DNA from: Bimastos eiseni
Taxonomy: Eukaryota > Annelida > Clitellata > Crassiclitellata > Lumbricidae
Direction of reading: 5' to 3'
NCBI GenBank assembly: GCA_959347315.1
Contig: OY365810.1
Location: 27,839,106 to 27,903,105, forward strand
Length of the DNA stretch: 64,000 nt
Part shown: in pieces, positions 58,944-64,000 of the stretch
How the letters are laid out: each line of letters begins with the position of its first letter
Position numbering within the stretch: position 1 is the first letter of the stretch
The notes under the pieces: generated by a model
What the model saw: only the letters and a program-made list of their open reading frames with translations
Told to the model about the DNA's origin: nothing
Database searches by the model: none
Program-made: the position numbers and the translations under genes

Positions 58944-61430
58944 GCTTAGACTGACCAATCTGTGGGCCTGTGCATATTCGCCTGAGCTAATCGGTCGATG
59001 ATAGTTAACTAGGTCCATCGTAACCTAAAACGAAGCTCATTGACCAATCAAGCATAGCTATTCAACACGAACTGCGAGGACAGAAGCAGTTATCATATGG
59101 TTTAAAATAGTTAGGGCCTATGTATATATTTTATAAAAGTATTTGAGCCCCAGGGACTTCTATCCTCTGAACGTCTTTGGAGCAGCTTTCCCGCTTCTGT
59201 ACTCCTTCAGAACTTCTCCTAATTGAGATGGGATCTCTCGATGAAATCTTCCCATTTCTTGGATGGAACATCGGTCCAAGGATTCCATGGCGCGGAATTA
59301 GGTCTACGTTAGGTCATACTAATTGTTAACTTGATTCAAAAGTATGGTGTGAATAGTAGGCCTACATGCAGATGAACTATTGTTTAAAGTTGTCATTGTC
59401 CATCGCTACGCATCATCGAATCATCGGTCAATAGACATGACGACAATCGACGCATCATCACGAAAATCGTCCCTGCTCATGACTAGCATAAGCTTAAACC
59501 AAAGCAATGAACAATTACGAACCGTCATAATAATCAAGGATAAGTGTTGTGCCAATGTTGTTTGGCGCCAGTCATCGAAATAATGGCTTTGTCCATGAGA
59601 GCTTAAACCTGAAGCGACGGGGCAAGGGGTCTGGGCGATTTATAAAGATTACAAGAAAGGGTCGGTTACGGACCGAACAAAGCCTCGAGGCGCCCAGAGG
59701 GCTTCGAACGATTCTAGTCGCCGAGATTCCGTTGATTTCGGCGCATAATAGGAGCCGACGACGACTGATGGATAGATGCGGAGGCAGGAGTGCATCGTTC
59801 GAATGCCAGTTGCAGCAGGTCTAATGATGCGCACCTCAGGGAGATTCACAGAATGGACCGACGCTTGACTTTTTTATACCTGAACTTGCTTGGATCTGCG
59901 CCGCACTAAGTTTAAGTCTTTAATATCATTCGACTTGTTTCAACGCAATCGGCCTTGGCTTAGCTGCACTACCCTTAGTAGCCAAGCTTCGCTGCCATTG
60001 ATCATAGGTACCAGGTGATGGTCTCTTCTGAATCCCCTTTTTGGTGCTTGATTTGCTTGGTACCACATTATTACCGGAAAGGGTCTGTTACGGGCCATGC
60101 ATTATGCATATGATATCATGACACATGCTAGGCCTTATGAGATGACATTCCACTCAGGGCCATCCACGCTCAGACCTATAAAATTGGACGCACACCCCTC
60201 TCGTCCGTTTCCTTGTCCTCCCGTCCTCTGTCCGCCGCTAGTAGACATGCACTTGAAATGACTCAGAGACTCGGAGCTAATCAAGCGTTAAGTATAACAT
60301 ATGCAAATGCTATCATAACACATGATATTGATTAACTGTATAGGTCTAGATGCCTATGTTAAATCAAATACACACAGCGAAATTTTCACGTTGAATGCGT
60401 ACATTTGACCAATCTAGTGATCTGTTGTTGTCAATGTCAAAAGGAACAGCAATACGACGATGACATCAGAGTCCATTAACTGTAGACACGTCCAGACAAA
60501 TGTTCTTGTCACCTTTTGAATGTGCAATAACGCTGGATCGGTTAGACGCTCTGATCCCATTGCTGAACGTATAACATTTTACATTTCAGGTGTTGAATCG
60601 CTTATACACTGGCTGAACGCCGACACAGAAGATACTGACATCGACGCAAAGACTAGGCCTACATGGAAATCTGTCCTTCGTCAGCAGAAACCAGTCTTAC
60701 AAAGCATAGGCGTAGACTAACCCTGGGTTTGAGGGGACAGGTCGATAAAAATTGAAAAATTGGGCTTGGTCAGAAACCAATTTTAATTCCGAAATCTGGA
60801 TGCAACCAAAAAGGATGAACAGTGGAATACATTATAGATACATGTATGTTCAATATTAAATTTTGTGAAATATTGGACGGGACAAGCAGCTCCATCCCCT
60901 CCACCTGAAATATAGGAGGGTCCGTCCTTTCTGTCCCATCCCTGGTTACAAAGAGTAGACGTCGCCGACTTCTCCATCTCGACAGGAAAATTTGAATGTC
61001 CATTTCTCGACCTCTGGTTCAAGATCGTCTGAAGTAATCAACACTATGGTCCTATAGTTGATAAATCGTGTTGTCACTAAACGAATAATTCATGATCCCT
61101 TGTCCGCTTTGCTAAAACTGATATTAGTACGAAACTTGAAATTGATGGCATAGAAACAGTAGTGAGTAGTAACAAACGTAACAAGAAGATTCGTTTTGTC
61201 GATACCATCTGTAGTGCTTTAGGCCTACCATACCTGTTTAACATAACGATCGGTGCAAATACAATGCTTGGAGGTTGGTGGACGCACGTGCGTCTACTGC
61301 ATCTGCATGTGGTCGCCTGGTCGCCTCTGATACCACTCAAGAGTCACGTAACGAGGCATCAAAGGTCACAGTTTTGGATTTGGGAGTTTAAGACTATACC
61401 GGATGATTTATATTCGAGTAGACAAGTTTG
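58944..61430. other. Intergenic DNA without recognised gene
   Basis: Slightly richer in CpG than the rest around 59560-59830. A possible small inverted-repeat element lies at about 60708-60965 (left GGCGTAGACTAACCCTGGG, inverted right GGCGACGTCTACTCTTTG and TAACCAGGG). ORFs of 60-117 codons show no family signature. Confidence 0.4.
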
Positions 61431-62039
61431 TCATATGAATATATGCCATTCTATGCTCAGATGGTATAGTCTATGTATCTTTGTAAGCAGTCTTCGGCTC
61501 AGAATTAACGTGTAAAAATTCAAAAAATTGTTAGAATTTTTCATTAGTTGGGCGGTTATTAGAATGAGAATCAGTTGCAAGGTTGTATTTCTTTCCCACA
61601 AAATTTCGGGAGATTCAACCAGTAAAGAAGACTTTAACAATAAAATTGCACAAAAGATTCGAAAAGACACAAATTGGCCTACTTGATTTGATAAGTGGTG
61701 CAGAGTGTAATCAATATGAGGCTTTACTTTACATGGAGGGCATGAGTTTCTGAACTTCACCAAGGTAGCAAGAGTGAACAGGATTTTAGAATCAGAGACA
61801 ATACAGAACCACGTTCTGTTGAAAGCCATTGACCAGTGTAACATGGAAATCAATACTAAGAGTAAAACAATGAACAGTAGGCCGACTGTCTGCTTAGTTT
61901 TCTGTAGCAGATTGGTGAATTTCATCAATAAATGAAGCAAATTGTTTTGAGAAAGACTGGCGCCATCCATAATGTCAAGACGAGCGATATCTACAATGGA
62001 TTCATTTAGGACTTCAGTTACTCTGTACATCACAAGCAT
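61431..62039 (-). CDS. Hypothetical ORF, possible exon of a membrane protein
   Basis: At 202 codons this is the longest ORF of the right-hand 13 kb. One strongly hydrophobic segment (TVGLLFIVLLLVLISMLHW, about residues 51-69) is preceded by a 50-residue hydrophilic N-terminus and followed by residues with paired cysteines (CPPC). That could suit a single-pass type II protein. The first about 115 codons look more coding-like than the rest, and CAA|GTAGGC near 61684 could be a splice donor, so the true coding exon may be about 61687-62039. I do not recognise the family. It could also be a chance ORF. Confidence 0.3.
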   Translation of the reverse strand: MLVMYRVTEVLNESIVDIARLDIMDGASLSQNNLLHLLMKFTNLLQKTKQTVGLLFIVLLLVLISMLHWSMAFNRTWFCIVSDSKILFTLATLVKFRNSCPPCKVKPHIDYTLHHLSNQVGQFVSFRIFCAILLLKSSLLVESPEILWERNTTLQLILILITAQLMKNSNNFLNFYTLILSRRLLTKIHRLYHLSIEWHIFI

Positions 62040-62425
62040 GTTATTTGAATTTTTAAAGGCGAACAGGCCTGGCCTTGACTAGGCAAACAGAAGTAAGGTG
62101 CCCTCTAGCATTTGGACGAGGGATTTTCCATAGTGATTCAATGTAGTCTGTTACCTCATTTCACCTCCTGCCCCGCCGAAGAAGATTGCCGTCAAATCCG
62201 CATGCGACCTATTAATTGTAGCTCATTTTGTTAACAACAGTTGAATCCCGTAGGTCCGTACACCTTTTGTCAAAGGTGTTTTTACTTACCTTTCGTCATT
62301 AATTTATTTATGTAATACATTATTGCTTGTCTGACGAGATTAATGAAAAAACGATGGTTATGGCTATAATTATTATGTCATATCGTTCCATTAGCTATAG
62401 GATAGTGGTGTAGTAATATATTGCA

Positions 62426-62459
<34 letters not shown>

Positions 62460-63700
62460 GTGTGTGTATGTGTGATTGTGTATGTATTTATGTGTGTGTA
62501 TGTGTGCGTGTATTTATCTATAGGTTTGAGTGTAGACATGTGTTTATGCATGTATGCATGTATTTAGGTATGTATGTATGTATTTATGTATGCATGCATG
62601 TATGTATTACTGTATGTATGACTGTGTGACTGTATGTATGTATGTATGTATGACTGCATGTATGCATGCGTTTGCATGCGTGTGTGTCCGCTTGTCCATT
62701 GATCTGAGGCGCATGCGTGCACATATACATGTAGCACCAAGGCACAGTCTCTGTTCGCGGCACGTAACCGCCTTCGTCAGGCGTAAAAAAGTCGACTCTC
62801 GTGACGACAAATAAACGCATTAACGACGTCATGATCAGCAGCAACTGACGGTTGAAGTCAGAAGAAAGACAGACGCTGGACAGCAACTCAACCAGAGTGT
62901 AATAGACAGAGTAAGAATGATAAAACTAGTCGCCTGCATGATATATAGACTATGTGCGTTGCTGTTGTTGCCATATCTCGCCCTTCAAAGCACATCCTCA
63001 TGCTATAAAAGACGATCATAGTCAAGTAGATGGTGGATGAATGCAGTGCGACGCATACACCGAATTAATTCGCCTTATGCGACAACTTGGTGTTGCTGTC
63101 GTATACCTGAAGATATCGTTACATCGCCACAGCTACCAATCGGTAAGATGTCACGTATTCTTTGTCCCATTCATCTTCATAAAGCATTATATCATCGCTC
63201 ATCAGTTAATGACTAAATTATGAGTAATCAGTGTAGCACTGTGCGGAAAGAATTTGTAATGAGGATATTGCATTAGCAGTATAGTGTGTCACTAGTAATT
63301 AAAGCTTATTGCTTGTAATTTAGCACCAGTTCCAATTAGTTGTGTAAGCAACTGGGCTTCAGAGCGCATGAACAGATTTTGAATGCATGTTATGGTGTAC
63401 TGAAATGCACCTTTGTTCAATGTTCATCGTTTGACATCGTTTTTCTCTGTTGTTACGATGGACTCGTTTTGTAGTCGTACAAACGATTGTTGTGCGACAT
63501 CTGCATGTCATTACAGTACGTCTGCTGAATCGTAATCGCACTCGTAATCAAATACTCCGCACTTCTAAACCGCTACTTTATATGGCCATGCGCTGGGCAC
63601 CAGCTTATTCACGAGCGCTGAGTCAAGTTACTGTAGCGAATTCGCTGCTCCCGGAGTATAATTCTGATAACTATTTCACTTCAACAGGGTTTAACAGCGA
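62040..63700. other. Intergenic DNA with microsatellites
   Basis: Contains the microsatellite at 62429-62690 and otherwise short ORFs without motifs. I see no supported gene. Confidence 0.4.
62429..62690. repeat. Compound microsatellite (TA)n, (TG)n, (TATG)n
   Basis: Pure TA to about 62458, then TGTG-rich, then TATG/CATG tetranucleotide repeats with interruptions. Low-complexity ORFs of repeated Met/Tyr/Cys/Val arise from it and are not genes. Confidence 0.95.
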
Positions 63701-63704
63701 CAAT

Positions 63705-63947
63705 GCATTGTAATCCGGGTACTCGACCGCGAGGACATTTTGTTAGGAAACGTAGGGAATTGGGCATTTTTACGGAACGTCGGTCACCCGAGAACCAATT
63801 ACATTGCCCGGGTAGTTGGCTAATGTGAACAACGGATCATTTTGTGGCATATGTTCAGGTAAAATCGCGCATTTTTATGGAATGTCGAGTACCCGTGAAC
63901 CGATTTCATTGCCCGGGCAGTCAACCGGGTACCCGTTGACAGCCTTA
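63705..63947. mobile_element. Second copy of the GGGTACCCG-ended hAT-type element
   Basis: The right end CGGGTACCCGTTGACAGCCT plus TA is the inverted left end of the element at 28610-28901, and inner blocks match in order (attgcccgggcagt, accgattt, gtacccg, TTTTACCTGAACATA read inverted). The left boundary is not clear, so the copy may be truncated near 63705. Confidence 0.65.
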
Positions 63948-64000
63948 ATGTAGGCTATATAGGCCTATGTTTCGCTATTACGTTACCATTTATACGGCAC

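Noticed and set aside
62554..62886. ORFs of repeated Met/Tyr/Cys or His/Thr
   Set aside because: They arise from the TATG/CATG microsatellite on both strands.

Overview
The window is nuclear DNA from an animal. All three large genes are split by many introns of roughly 0.3 to 6 kb with GT...AG borders. Intergenic and intronic DNA is AT-rich and full of LINE 3' ends, tRNA-headed SINEs and short hAT-type elements with 8-bp target duplications. The proteins are clear animal orthologues. A ciliary dynein-assembly protein (CCDC40), the repeat content and the moderate intron sizes suggest a marine invertebrate, perhaps a deuterostome such as an echinoderm or hemichordate. That placement is a guess, not shown.

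Layout. (1) 1-10649, plus strand: the last 12 exons (about 672 residues) of CCDC40; the 5' part lies outside the window. Its introns carry a 32-bp satellite in two places and a 16-bp array. (2) 10650-13478: intergenic, between convergent genes. (3) 13479-33889, minus strand: a complete 14-exon PCF11 gene (about 1844 residues), a scaffold of pre-mRNA 3'-end cleavage and transcription termination. Its first intron contains a 200-N gap flanked by two near-identical 0.94-kb copies, most likely unmerged contig ends. (4) 33890-35718: the spacer between divergent PCF11 and DHX15. (5) 35719-47617, plus strand: a complete 13-exon DHX15 gene (753 residues), the DEAH helicase that disassembles spliceosomes. 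(6) 50599-51072, plus strand: a short intronless ORF ending in the SH3-ligand and C-terminal motifs of the PNRC family. (7) 51073-64000: mostly transposon-rich DNA, including a 3.2-kb hAT-type element with a perfect 8-bp target duplication that contains a decayed LINE reverse transcriptase fragment. One 202-residue ORF there may be an exon of an unrecognised membrane protein.

PCF11, DHX15 and the PNRC-like protein all belong to mRNA processing or turnover (3'-end formation, spliceosome recycling, decapping/NMD). This is suggestive, but no operon-like organisation is expected or seen. I found no undescribed multi-gene system. The most notable observations are the PNRC-like gene, the array of IDG-type repeats in PCF11, the assembly duplication around the gap, and several transposon families whose ends can be fixed by target duplications.
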